Part shown: positions 16,503 through 24,857 of the stretch, one piece after another
How the letters are laid out: each line of letters begins with the position of its first letter
How positions within the stretch are numbered: position 1 is the first letter of the stretch
Origin: Oligoflexus tunisiensis
GTDB taxonomy: Bacteria > Bdellovibrionota_B > Oligoflexia > Oligoflexales > Oligoflexaceae
Direction: 5' to 3'
NCBI RefSeq assembly: GCF_001748245.1
Contig: NZ_BDFO01000001.1
Span: 1,907,345 to 1,971,344, forward strand
Length of the DNA stretch: 64,000 nucleotides
The notes under the pieces: generated by a model
Told to the model about the DNA's origin: nothing
What the model saw: only the letters and a program-made list of their open reading frames with translations
Database searches by the model: none
Translations under genes and position numbers: made by a program

Positions 16503-18506
16503 TTGAATATGCGGTGGATCCTGGTCTTATTGCTAAGTTTCGCGGGTGATGCATTCGCCGGGCGGATCGACGTTGGCAATCTGGAAAAAAGAAGCGCCGT
16601 CTCCAGGGAATTCGAAATGATCGCGGAACCATCATCCGGGATACGGGTGGAGGACATGCCGTCCCTGAGCGGCTGGCAGTCATTGCCTGCGGATCTGCGG
16701 ACCTTTAAGTTGGGCATTACCGATCAGGCCTTCTGGGCCCGCACGACCCTGACCAATTCCGCGGCCACGGAAAAATCCTTTTATCTGGTCAGTGAGGATC
16801 CCCGCACCGATGTCATCGACTTTTATCTGCTGAATCAGGGGCGGCTGCAGTTTGAACGTCATACGGGCGACCATACCCCTTTTTCTTCACGCGGATTCTT
16901 TTATCGTGGCTTTGCCTTTCATCTGACACTGGGGCCCGGAGAAACGCGGGAGGTTTATCTGCGCTTTCAATCCACGGCGCCGGTGGAAATCGACATGCAG
17001 GCCTATCCAACCTGGAGTCTCGAAAAGGAAGCCGCGAAAGCCCAGCATGCAGGCACCCTTTATTTCGGAGCCATGGCCTCGATTATCCTGTTTAATTTCA
17101 TGCTTTTTGTGAGCAGCCGGGAGCGGATTTACCTCAGCTACTGCCTTTTTCAAGGCGTGACAGCCGGCGCCATCTCCGTCAGTTTCGGTTCCGCCTATGG
17201 GCTTCTCTGGCCTGATTCCCCGGAGTTGAATGGCCTGATGTCCATTCTTCTGCCGAGCCTCGCGCCCTCTCTCGCCTTGATTTTTACGGCCTCGTATCTG
17301 GGTCTGCGCGATAAAAACCGCATGCTCTGGTGGATCACCCAAGCTTTCGCCAGCATCCAGATTCTGGTGGGATTCTTCGGGGCCTTTGGAGGCGGTGATC
17401 TGTTCGTGATGCGTACCCTTTATTATGCCTTGATCCTGGGACCCTTCATGATCTTTAGCGTCGCGGCCTATGGGGCCTGGCGCCGCGATCGCGCTGCGAT
17501 CCTGTTCCTGGTCGCCTGGGTTCCACTGATCCTCAGTGCTGTACTGTTTTCACTGGTGCGCCTCGGCCATGTGTTTAGCTCGTGGCCGCAGGGTGTGGAA
17601 CTGGCCTTTGGTTCCATTTGGGAGGCGGTGTTTCTTTCCGTCTGTCTTGGTGACAAATTCAATCAGATCAAAAAACAGGAAATCAACTATCTGCGGCGCA
17701 TTCGGAACGAAGAGCTGGCCGCCCGCGAGGCCGAGCTGATGGCCGAAGCCCGTCGGCGGGAAAAGCTGATCCATGAGCGGGAGGCCGCGGCCAATCGCAA
17801 CCTGGTGCGGGTCATCTGTCATGATCTTGCCAATCCTTTGAATATCATGCTCAACTATGCCGCGATCCATGAACAGCCGGAGATGAGCTGGCCGGAGGTG
17901 CAGCGTTATCTGAAACGCATGCACAGCGCCGCCATGCATCAGCAGGAAATCATCGAGCATGTTCGGGACTTTGAGGCCATTAACTCCGGCAAGACCCAGG
18001 TGAAGCTGGTGCCGGTCGATCTGCAGGAAGCCATTTCCCAAATGCAGGACCTTTTGCAAAAACGCCTCGAGGACAAGGGCATCCGCATGATCATCAGCGG
18101 TCTGGAAGCCGGCCTGCATGTGATCGCGGAACAACGCAGCCTTGTCTATAACGTCCTCGCGAACCTGGTCAGCAACGCCATCAAATTCAGTCCGGATCAT
18201 GCGACGATTGAACTTCGCATCGACCCCCGACCGGATGAGGTCATGATCACGGTCATGGATCATGGCATCGGCATGGATGCCGACCTGCAGGCGAAGATCT
18301 TCGACATTTCAAGCCCGACCACGCGTCCCGGTTTGAAAGGAGAGAAGGGCACCGGCTTTGGTCTGCCCATCGTCAAAAGTTACGTGGAGTGCTATCAGGG
18401 GCGTTTGGAGGTGGAAAGCACGCCCGTGGAAGAGAATGCCGAGGTCCATGGCACGCGTTTCCTATTAACGCTGAAACGCGGTCTCCCCCACACTGCAGTC
18501 GCTTAA
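16503..18506 (+). CDS. 7TMR-DISM sensor histidine kinase, TTG start
   Basis: The 667-aa membrane kinase has a signal peptide (MNMRWILVLLLSFAGDAFAG), a 7TMR-DISM extracellular domain (about 30-175), seven hydrophobic segments (about 180-385), then a coiled coil. The kinase core has phospho-acceptor His440 in ICHDLANPLN, N box NLVSNAIKFSPD, G1 DHGIGMD and G2 GTGFGLPIV. No receiver domain, so it should signal to a separate regulator. TTG at 16503 lies six bases after GGAGG; the ATG at 16509 would be 12 bases away, so TTG is the likelier start. The ligand is unknown; DISM domains often have a carbohydrate-binding-like fold. Confidence 0.88.
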   Translation: MNMRWILVLLLSFAGDAFAGRIDVGNLEKRSAVSREFEMIAEPSSGIRVEDMPSLSGWQSLPADLRTFKLGITDQAFWARTTLTNSAATEKSFYLVSEDPRTDVIDFYLLNQGRLQFERHTGDHTPFSSRGFFYRGFAFHLTLGPGETREVYLRFQSTAPVEIDMQAYPTWSLEKEAAKAQHAGTLYFGAMASIILFNFMLFVSSRERIYLSYCLFQGVTAGAISVSFGSAYGLLWPDSPELNGLMSILLPSLAPSLALIFTASYLGLRDKNRMLWWITQAFASIQILVGFFGAFGGGDLFVMRTLYYALILGPFMIFSVAAYGAWRRDRAAILFLVAWVPLILSAVLFSLVRLGHVFSSWPQGVELAFGSIWEAVFLSVCLGDKFNQIKKQEINYLRRIRNEELAAREAELMAEARRREKLIHEREAAANRNLVRVICHDLANPLNIMLNYAAIHEQPEMSWPEVQRYLKRMHSAAMHQQEIIEHVRDFEAINSGKTQVKLVPVDLQEAISQMQDLLQKRLEDKGIRMIISGLEAGLHVIAEQRSLVYNVLANLVSNAIKFSPDHATIELRIDPRPDEVMITVMDHGIGMDADLQAKIFDISSPTTRPGLKGEKGTGFGLPIVKSYVECYQGRLEVESTPVEENAEVHGTRFLLTLKRGLPHTAVA

Positions 18507-18554
18507 ATGCTTTGCAATAAGTGGCTGTAAATCCTTCCTAAATGACTGCTTATC

Positions 18555-18582
18555 TCAATTTTTACCAAGGATTAGCCGATAA
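18555..18582 (+). promoter_or_regulatory. Sigma-28-like promoter candidate for LRR lipoprotein operon
   Basis: TCAA at 18555-18558 is followed after 16 bases by GCCGATAA at 18575-18582, a perfect match to the FliA -10 element with one extra spacer base. It lies 48 bases before the LRR lipoprotein start. The same TCAA/GCCGAT pairing occurs at two other operons in this window. Confidence 0.45.
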
Positions 18583-18630
18583 GGATAGTGACAGTATCTC
18601 CCAGACATTTTTACCGTCGGTAGGTTTGCA

Positions 18631-20643
18631 ATGCGCTTCATGGCTTTACATGTCGTCTTGCTGCTTTGTTCCTGCAGTCCCCTTAAAAAGGATCTGCGGT
18701 TCACAAAGCAATCCAATCGTGCCGGCACCATTGATGCGACCGTGAATCGGACAATCGAGACCGGCACGCCGCAGCCCGACGTCAGCAAACTCACCGAATA
18801 CTGTGCCCCCGCAGTAGCCGAGGCCAATGCCGCGGGTCAGCGGGCGTTTTTGCAGATGATCGCGCATTATCAGTTCGCGAGTTGCGAGAGCTCCATACCG
18901 TATTTTGCCAAGGCCACCGAACTCGATTTTTCCGGGGCCGGTTTAACGGATATCCAACCCCTGCAGTATTTGCCGCAGCTTCAGCGCCTCAATCTCAATG
19001 ACAACCGCATCAGCGATCTGAGTCCCATCAAGGACAACGTGGAACTCAAATATCTGGAATTGGCCCGCAACGGTTTGGATAACATCAGCCCTCTGAAGAA
19101 TTTGACCAATCTGATCGAACTTGGGCTGTCGGAAAACCAGCTCGTGGATATCAGCGCGCTGAGCTCTTTGAAAAATCTCAAAGTGCTGCAAATCTCGCGC
19201 AACCTGATCACCGATATCTCCCCAATCAAGGATCTGGTGGATATCGGTGTCCTCAGCATCCATACCAATGCCATCAGCGATGTGACGCCGCTCACCAATA
19301 TGGTGAAGCTTACCTTTCTCGATCTACAGAACAACCCTGGTATTCGTGATCTCAGTCTGCTCAGCAAGATGACCCGCCTGCAGGCCATCGACCTGCAGGG
19401 CACCGCCGTGACCGATATTTCCTTCGTCAGCAATCTCACGGAACTCAAAGGCATCAAGATCAATTCCACCATGGTTCAAAATCTGGCCCCGCTCATGAAT
19501 CTGCCGGCTCTCCTGAGCGTCGACGTGGATGCCGGAGCCGATCTGATCGGCGGCCCTCCGCGGGTCATCGCTGATCCAAGCGTGTTCAGCCGTATCAAAA
19601 CTCTGGAAAAACTTGTGCTCGTGCGGCAGGGTATGACCGACCTTTCGTTTCTGAACGGCATGACCCAGCTCAAGGCTTTGAATTTGAATTTCAATACGCC
19701 GGCGGATCTCACGCCGGTCAGTCAGTTGACCAACCTCGTGCAGTTTTCCTGTGCGAACTGTTCCCTGACCACCACAGCGTTTCTGACGAATCTGAAAAAC
19801 CTGGAGATCATCCAACTCGGTGGCAATACGATCACCGATTTCACAGGTCTGACCGGCCTGACCCGGGTGAAATCCCTGGACCTCAATGCCACGGGAATCG
19901 CGGACCTCACGCCGCTCGCCGGCATGGTGCAGATGGAGGAACTGATCCTTTTCGCCAACCGCGTGACGGATATCAGCGTTTTGAAAGGCATGACCCGGAT
20001 GCGCGAGCTGGATATCGCCTCCAACCAGATTCAGGATTTGACTCCCCTGACGGGAATGAATGGTCTGGTCGTTCTGGATATCGGCAGCAATCAGATTCCC
20101 AGTACAGCGCCTTTAACAGGTCTGGTAAAATTGCAGAGGCTTTTAATCGGGGCCAACCCGGGTATGGATGTGGCGGGCATCGCCAATCTCAAACAGCTGA
20201 ACTTTCTGGAACTGACGGATCTGGCTCTGGCGGACTGTGCGATCGTGTCCGGTCTCAGCGCCCTTACGGAACTGAGTCTGGCGCGGAATGCCTTGACCAG
20301 CATCGCCTGTGTCAAGGATTTACGGAATCTTTTGGTGCTGAATTTCCAGGGCAATCGGGTGGCGGATCTTGCCCCGCTGAAGGATATGGTCAATATCTAT
20401 GATTTGACTGCTGCGGCCAATCTGATCGCGGATATCAGCGTGCTGAAGGGTCTGACGAAACTGGAACTTCTGAATTTAACCAACAATCAGGTAGCGGATG
20501 TGGCCACGCTGGGGGCGCTGCCGCGTCTGAGAAACTTCCGTCTGTTGACCAATCCCTTGGGGAGCACGGTCGCCAAATCGGACACCAACTGCCCGACGGG
20601 ACCAGCGGTGAATGTGGCCATACGAAACTTCTGTCTGGAATAG
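18631..20643 (+). CDS. Leucine-rich-repeat lipoprotein
   Basis: The 670-aa protein has a short lipoprotein-type signal ending LLLCSC (Cys at -2 is atypical) and an N-terminal linker to about residue 90. About 22 leucine-rich repeats of 22 residues follow, with the internalin-like pattern LxxLxLxxNxIxDIxPLxxL, running nearly to the C terminus (ending with a Cys pair). Such solenoids bind proteins or glycans at the cell surface; the partner is unknown. The start at 18631 has a weak AGG signal six bases upstream; an in-frame ATG lies three codons later. A second lipoprotein begins nine bases after the stop, so the two form an operon. GC and codon use match the chromosome. Confidence 0.85.
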   Translation: MRFMALHVVLLLCSCSPLKKDLRFTKQSNRAGTIDATVNRTIETGTPQPDVSKLTEYCAPAVAEANAAGQRAFLQMIAHYQFASCESSIPYFAKATELDFSGAGLTDIQPLQYLPQLQRLNLNDNRISDLSPIKDNVELKYLELARNGLDNISPLKNLTNLIELGLSENQLVDISALSSLKNLKVLQISRNLITDISPIKDLVDIGVLSIHTNAISDVTPLTNMVKLTFLDLQNNPGIRDLSLLSKMTRLQAIDLQGTAVTDISFVSNLTELKGIKINSTMVQNLAPLMNLPALLSVDVDAGADLIGGPPRVIADPSVFSRIKTLEKLVLVRQGMTDLSFLNGMTQLKALNLNFNTPADLTPVSQLTNLVQFSCANCSLTTTAFLTNLKNLEIIQLGGNTITDFTGLTGLTRVKSLDLNATGIADLTPLAGMVQMEELILFANRVTDISVLKGMTRMRELDIASNQIQDLTPLTGMNGLVVLDIGSNQIPSTAPLTGLVKLQRLLIGANPGMDVAGIANLKQLNFLELTDLALADCAIVSGLSALTELSLARNALTSIACVKDLRNLLVLNFQGNRVADLAPLKDMVNIYDLTAAANLIADISVLKGLTKLELLNLTNNQVADVATLGALPRLRNFRLLTNPLGSTVAKSDTNCPTGPAVNVAIRNFCLE

Positions 20644-20651
20644 GGGTCTGC

Positions 20652-21245
20652 ATGCTCTTGCGTTCGCCGGCATCGCCAAGGTTCATCGTCCTGCTGCTGC
20701 TCGGCAGTGGTCTGGTCCTGTCATGCAAACCAGGTCAGTCGCTCAGCAATGCCAAGGAACCCCAAAAAAATGAAGATGACAAATCGCAGGATGCCAGCGA
20801 AGAGAAAGTGGATATTCCGGTGAACATAGCCGGATCCTACCTTACCTGTGCCCTGCGCAAGGAAGCCAAGGTCGAGGATCTGGAAGCCCAGTATGGCTGT
20901 CAGCTGACCGATCAGGGGACCAAAAAGAAACTGGACCTGACAGCCAGCGCGCAGCGTCTCAGCTGGTCAAGCAATATCACGGATGGGGTGGCGATTACCG
21001 ATCAGGAGGCGTCCTCCATTTATCATGTTCTCTATAACGTCAGCGCCACCAGTCTGGAAACGCTGCAGGAGAAGTTGAAAGGCCTTGATGTCATCGCCAG
21101 CTGGAAAACGGATTCCGGTCAGGTGATCCCGGTGAAGCAGGATAAGGTTCTCAACGTGCTGAAACCGGCGATCGAACTCGAGGACTTTGAAGCCCCGATC
21201 GTGCGCGAACAGACCATTCAAACCGACCGACCCGGCTCACTCTGA
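20652..21245 (+). CDS. Lipoprotein of unknown function
   Basis: The 197-aa protein has a signal peptide with lipobox VLSC (LLLLGSGLVLSC) and a charged linker rich in Lys, Glu and Asp (about 30-58). The globular part has two Cys (YLTCALRKEAKVEDLEAQYGC) that could form a disulphide. I know no family match. The start overlaps the SD region formed by the previous stop (TAGGGG), so it is coupled to the LRR lipoprotein and may be its partner. Its last nine bases overlap, tail to tail, the last codons of the endonuclease gene on the other strand. Confidence 0.75.
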   Translation: MLLRSPASPRFIVLLLLGSGLVLSCKPGQSLSNAKEPQKNEDDKSQDASEEKVDIPVNIAGSYLTCALRKEAKVEDLEAQYGCQLTDQGTKKKLDLTASAQRLSWSSNITDGVAITDQEASSIYHVLYNVSATSLETLQEKLKGLDVIASWKTDSGQVIPVKQDKVLNVLKPAIELEDFEAPIVREQTIQTDRPGSL

Positions 21246-22082
21246 GGCGGCGGCCAGGCGGCTCAGACGACCGATGAAAAAGCTGTTGCCCTGAATTCTC
21301 TGAATGCGTTGAACCCGGTCGCGTTCGGCTTCATCCATGGGATCCTCGCGATCCCAGGCGGACAGGAGTCCTTCATTCTTCCGGTTCACAATTTCAAAGC
21401 CCGGATAACGGGCATCCATATAGAAATAGATCCGGGCCAGATCCCCACGAATCTCGCGACGTGGTTCGGCCACGCGATGACCCACTTCAAAATCGCAGCG
21501 ACCGAATTCCCGCGGTTCCCCGCCGACGTCACCAAAGGGATAATTGGAGCGTGCGGCATTCAGTTCCCCGATCGCCGGCAGAAGATTATAGAGATCGGCT
21601 TCCATGCGGGCAAAAACATCCGAAGTCGAGCGGGCACATTCGCGGCCTTTTCTCTTCCGTCCCCGATTTTCGCAGCTGGGATGCCCATTTTTCCATTCAC
21701 TGAAGCGCTGACCGAAAACGCTGGCTGGCACCACATGCTCCCATTCAATGCGGCGGCTGCGGGCGCCCTTGCCCTTGTAACCGCAAGCGGCCGCATCGAT
21801 GCGATTCTTGCGCTCCAGGTCGTAGGGACAGCCGCAATAGATGTCGACACCACGAGGATGGAGTTTCCGCAAAAGGTTTTTGGCTTCATCAAAGTCCTTG
21901 GGATGCTGAGGGCTGAAGCTTAGGATCGCGGTGGTTTCAGGACCCGGTTCCGGTTGGACGGCGGGTTCAGGGTCGGCTGTTTTCTGTGGGGGCTTCGGCC
22001 CTTCCTCTGGCTTTTGCAAATATTGATAGAGACCAAACAACACGAAACCAAGAGCCAGAATACGCAGCAACTTTTTCGACAT
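21237..22082 (-). CDS. Exported endonuclease I family nuclease
   Basis: The 281-aa protein has an N-terminal hydrophobic anchor or signal (LLRILALGFVLFGLY) and a Pro/Glu-rich linker. A His-Me finger nuclease domain of the EndA/NucM type follows, with RRIEWEHVVPASVFG (active-site His), SCENRGRKRKGRECAR, a DLYNLLPAIGELNAARSNYP segment and FEVGHRVAEPR. The family degrades DNA non-specifically in the periplasm or outside the cell. Without a signal-peptidase site I can call, membrane anchoring is possible. It ends inside the convergent lipoprotein gene with a nine-base overlap. Divergent from the GDSL lipoprotein gene. Confidence 0.88.
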   Translation of the reverse strand: MSKKLLRILALGFVLFGLYQYLQKPEEGPKPPQKTADPEPAVQPEPGPETTAILSFSPQHPKDFDEAKNLLRKLHPRGVDIYCGCPYDLERKNRIDAAACGYKGKGARSRRIEWEHVVPASVFGQRFSEWKNGHPSCENRGRKRKGRECARSTSDVFARMEADLYNLLPAIGELNAARSNYPFGDVGGEPREFGRCDFEVGHRVAEPRREIRGDLARIYFYMDARYPGFEIVNRKNEGLLSAWDREDPMDEAERDRVQRIQRIQGNSFFIGRLSRLAAASE

Positions 22083-22150
22083 GGAAATCCTTTCGCAGCA
22101 AGACCTTCTTTTTAAGGAGAAAAATTCCAGAAAGCCAGCGCTGCTTTTTG

Positions 22151-22163
22151 TGTCATAATGACA
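22151..22163. promoter_or_regulatory. Perfect inverted repeat between divergent genes
   Basis: TGTCAT and ATGACA flank a single A, giving a perfect 6-bp palindrome 37 bases before the GDSL lipoprotein start and 69 bases before the endonuclease start. Its position suggests a dimeric repressor or activator site; it also contains a CATAAT -10-like hexamer. No regulator is identified. Confidence 0.35.
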
Positions 22164-22199
22164 TTTAATGGCACATTTTGAGAAAATAAAGGGCGTCGC

Positions 22200-23246
22200 A
22201 TGCTGCGAATCATGTCTTTATTCATCGCCTCGCTTGGGATCAGCGCCTGTCAAACGTCACCGATGCCGGCCCGGAGCCCGGCGCCACCACAACCGCTTCT
22301 GGACAACGGACCTCGCGTGGATGAAGGGGTTAAGGCGCATCAAAATCACTGGCTGAAGGGTCTGGTTTTGGATCCCGATCAGACCGGTGTGACCACTCTG
22401 GTGGTGCTGGGTGACAGCTGGTCTGATACTGGCAATCTCTTTCAAAAAACGCAAACCCTGGCGCCGCCGCAGGTCTTCTGGCGTTCGCGCTTCAGCAATG
22501 GTCCCATTTGGGTTGATTACGTGCAGGGCGCCACGGGCTGGTCCGTTCGCAATTATGCCTTTGCCGATATCGAGGAAGGTCAGGCTCTGGAAACCATTCC
22601 ACCCACCTCGCTCCTGGGTCAGATCGAACATCTGAAACAGGATACGAAAAAAAGCAATCGCGAGGTCATGCTCGTGAGTCTTTGGGTTGGCCCTGATGCC
22701 TATCGGGATAAGGCCGATGCCGAGGCGATCCCTGAGGTCCTGAACCAGATTCGCGAGGCCTTGATCACACTCGACAGTCTCGGTTTTCATCGGGTGGCTG
22801 TCGGAAGTCTGCCGGATCTTTCCGAACTGCCACTGGCTTCATCCCCAGCGGTGCCCTCCCTTCAGCGCGCCTTCTGGAAAACGGTGGCGACCGCCCATAA
22901 TGCGGGGCTAAGCAGTCTTTTGGAGCAGCTCAAAAAGGAGAAATTGAGTCTGCGGGTCTATCCCTATCAGGCCAATGGCGTGCAGGCGTTGAGTCGCGAA
23001 AAAGCCGAATCCGCGGGTGTGGTTCTAAAAAAAGGCGCCTGCTTTGACGGTGATGCCCGCGGTCAAGTCGTCGGTGAGCGCCGCTTCTGTCGGCAGCCCG
23101 GCAGCACTCCCTACTGGGATGCCACGCACCCGAGCAGCAAACTCCATTGCTTTTATGCGGCCCAGTTTTTAGCCGATACCGCGCACGCGGAGCATGTGGG
23201 TGGTTATAACAAGGGGCACGCGGTGGACCATTGCCAGCGGCTTTAG
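22200..23246 (+). CDS. GDSL/SGNH-hydrolase lipoprotein
   Basis: The 348-aa protein has a lipobox (LGISAC). Block I is GDSWSDTGN (nucleophile about Ser73), then FSNGPIWVDY and block II NYAFAD. Block III is altered (WVGPDAY, with Pro in place of the usual Asn of GxND), and the C-terminal catalytic pair is in YWDATHPSSKLH. The architecture resembles thermolabile hemolysin/phospholipase-type esterases. It likely hydrolyses an ester of a lipid or glycan at the envelope; the block III change may alter activity. ATG at 22200 has AAGGG six bases upstream. It is the last gene before the AT-richer island. Confidence 0.82.
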   Translation: MLRIMSLFIASLGISACQTSPMPARSPAPPQPLLDNGPRVDEGVKAHQNHWLKGLVLDPDQTGVTTLVVLGDSWSDTGNLFQKTQTLAPPQVFWRSRFSNGPIWVDYVQGATGWSVRNYAFADIEEGQALETIPPTSLLGQIEHLKQDTKKSNREVMLVSLWVGPDAYRDKADAEAIPEVLNQIREALITLDSLGFHRVAVGSLPDLSELPLASSPAVPSLQRAFWKTVATAHNAGLSSLLEQLKKEKLSLRVYPYQANGVQALSREKAESAGVVLKKGACFDGDARGQVVGERRFCRQPGSTPYWDATHPSSKLHCFYAAQFLADTAHAEHVGGYNKGHAVDHCQRL

Positions 23247-23859
23247 AATGATTGGACCCACAGGTATCTCGCGTCTTAGCGACGGGCCGACCCCTCCAGA
23301 GCCGTCTGAAAAAAGTGTGTTGCTCTTAACAAAATCGAATTTTTAGTTCTGGCTGCTTGGCCGCATGTTGCCGCTATGAGATGCTGGAAACACAGGACAG
23401 TTGTGCCAAGCGGCGTTCATGAAAAGTCATTGAAACTAAACCCAGCTTGATTGGCATCTGCGCTACTCTGATTAAGTGCTTTCTGTAAGAGAGTTTAAGA
23501 TTTCTTAACCTGCCAGTCAAAATCCCAACATCCCTCGGTATAGCCAGGATTGAATCAGAATTTATTCCAATAATCTCAATGGGATTTTCTTGACAGATGA
23601 AATTCGGCTGCGGAAATGTCCGGCGGTATCCTTGTTTGTCGTCCTGCCTGAAAACGATATCTGCATCAAACTAAGCCTTAATGGCTTAACATGATCTGGA
23701 CTCGACAATAGGAGCATTGTATACCCGCCACACAAAATGGTTAGTCGCTTCTTTCGGGGTGACAGTCGGCAAATGCATTCGACCCTGCTCCATCCACGAG
23801 AAACGATCACTATCTAAACCGGAGTCTTTCACTACTCCCACGCTTCATAGGTGGCAAAT
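23247..23859. other. Gene-poor leader at island boundary
   Basis: About 610 bp without a supported gene. Composition drops visibly in GC relative to the left flank. An 82-codon antisense frame at 23562-23810 lacks an SD and a family match and is treated as noise. The stretch presumably holds the promoter and 5' leader of the toxin operon; I see no convincing terminator, tRNA or recombination site. Confidence 0.5.
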
Positions 23860-24834
23860 ATGTCCAAACTATTTATGAGCATGATTTTCACGGCCTTATG
23901 GTGTACCACCGCGTTCGGTGCGGAGTTGAAAACTCTGCGTCATCCGCTATGTGGGGTGGAGCTTTATTTCACCAAAGTTGACCAAAAGTGTGGAGCGGGT
24001 CTCTACTTTGAAAAGAGAAGCCCCTCCTGTGAAGTCGAGGCTTACAGCGAGCGCAGTGATATAGCCTGCGGCACCGAAATGAAAAACATAGAAATCTGTG
24101 CCCGCCCACCCAGGTGCCCAACCTGTGAAATCAGATGCCGTTATGAGCTTAGAGAGGTTCGTAAAACCTGTCGTCTGCCTCAGTTCGGGGTTGAGAGCTA
24201 CAAAAGCTGTCGGCATGCCAGCCATGGAATTGAAGCCTATGCCAGCTGTCGCCTTCCGGAATTTGGTATTGAACGATACAAGGAGTGCGCATTTTACAAA
24301 ACTCCTGAAGAGCTTGAAGCGTATATCACAGAGGTATCATTATCTCTTGAAAACTATACCCAAATTCTTCCGATGAGGCAGGCCGATCTTTATAGCAAAA
24401 TTCGCGATGAAGCATCGTTTAAATGCCTGATCGAAAAATACGACGGTCAGGACTTCATGGAAGAGGTGGTTATAGATCTTAAGGACAAATTCTTCCTGAT
24501 GTTTGGTTACAAGTATGATGAATCTGAAGTCGATTGCACGCAAACCGAGATTGACACGAATCCCGAAATTAGAGCAGGCGAGCTTACGTGCGCTGGCTAT
24601 ACCTATGACACCCTGAGAACCCTTGCTCAACCTGATGGAATGAGCAAAGGCCTTTTCGATAATTTTGTCAAGAAGTGTCAGGCGAAGATCGTATACGACA
24701 ACATTGCGAATTGGTTTACAACCAAGAAAGAGGAAGTTTCCCTTTTTCAAGATGATCTCGCAGCCAAAAATGACGCAAGCCTCAAAAACCGTCTCCTTGA
24801 ATTGAAGAGCCGATTGGAGAAGGTGTCGAATTGA
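23860..24834 (+). CDS. Secreted cysteine-repeat protein of the toxin locus
   Basis: The 324-aa protein starts with a Sec signal (MSKLFMSMIFTALWCTTAFG). The next 140 residues contain about 20 Cys arranged in short repeats: variants of CRLPxFGIExYxxC recur three times (CRLPQFGVESYKSC, CRHASHGIEAYASC, CRLPEFGIERYKEC), preceded by looser copies (CGVELYF, CGAGLYFEK, CEVEAYSE). The rest is helical and acidic with a few Cys. This is likely a disulphide-rich periplasmic or surface protein. I do not recognise the family. ATG at 23860 has AGGTGG five bases upstream. It heads a run of four tightly spaced genes ending in a toxin-immunity pair, so a role in toxin display or delivery is an inference from context. 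Confidence 0.7.
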   Translation: MSKLFMSMIFTALWCTTAFGAELKTLRHPLCGVELYFTKVDQKCGAGLYFEKRSPSCEVEAYSERSDIACGTEMKNIEICARPPRCPTCEIRCRYELREVRKTCRLPQFGVESYKSCRHASHGIEAYASCRLPEFGIERYKECAFYKTPEELEAYITEVSLSLENYTQILPMRQADLYSKIRDEASFKCLIEKYDGQDFMEEVVIDLKDKFFLMFGYKYDESEVDCTQTEIDTNPEIRAGELTCAGYTYDTLRTLAQPDGMSKGLFDNFVKKCQAKIVYDNIANWFTTKKEEVSLFQDDLAAKNDASLKNRLLELKSRLEKVSN

Positions 24835-24857
24835 AATCTGCAATAATGGAGCGAGGC

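Noticed and set aside
18631..20643. CRISPR-like or DNA tandem repeat in the LRR gene
   Set aside because: The periodicity is of 66-base LRR codons with divergent DNA; no spacers or identical repeats. No CRISPR array was seen anywhere in the window.
23562..23810. 82-codon minus-strand ORF in the island leader
   Set aside because: No SD, no family features and unusual composition; likely chance.
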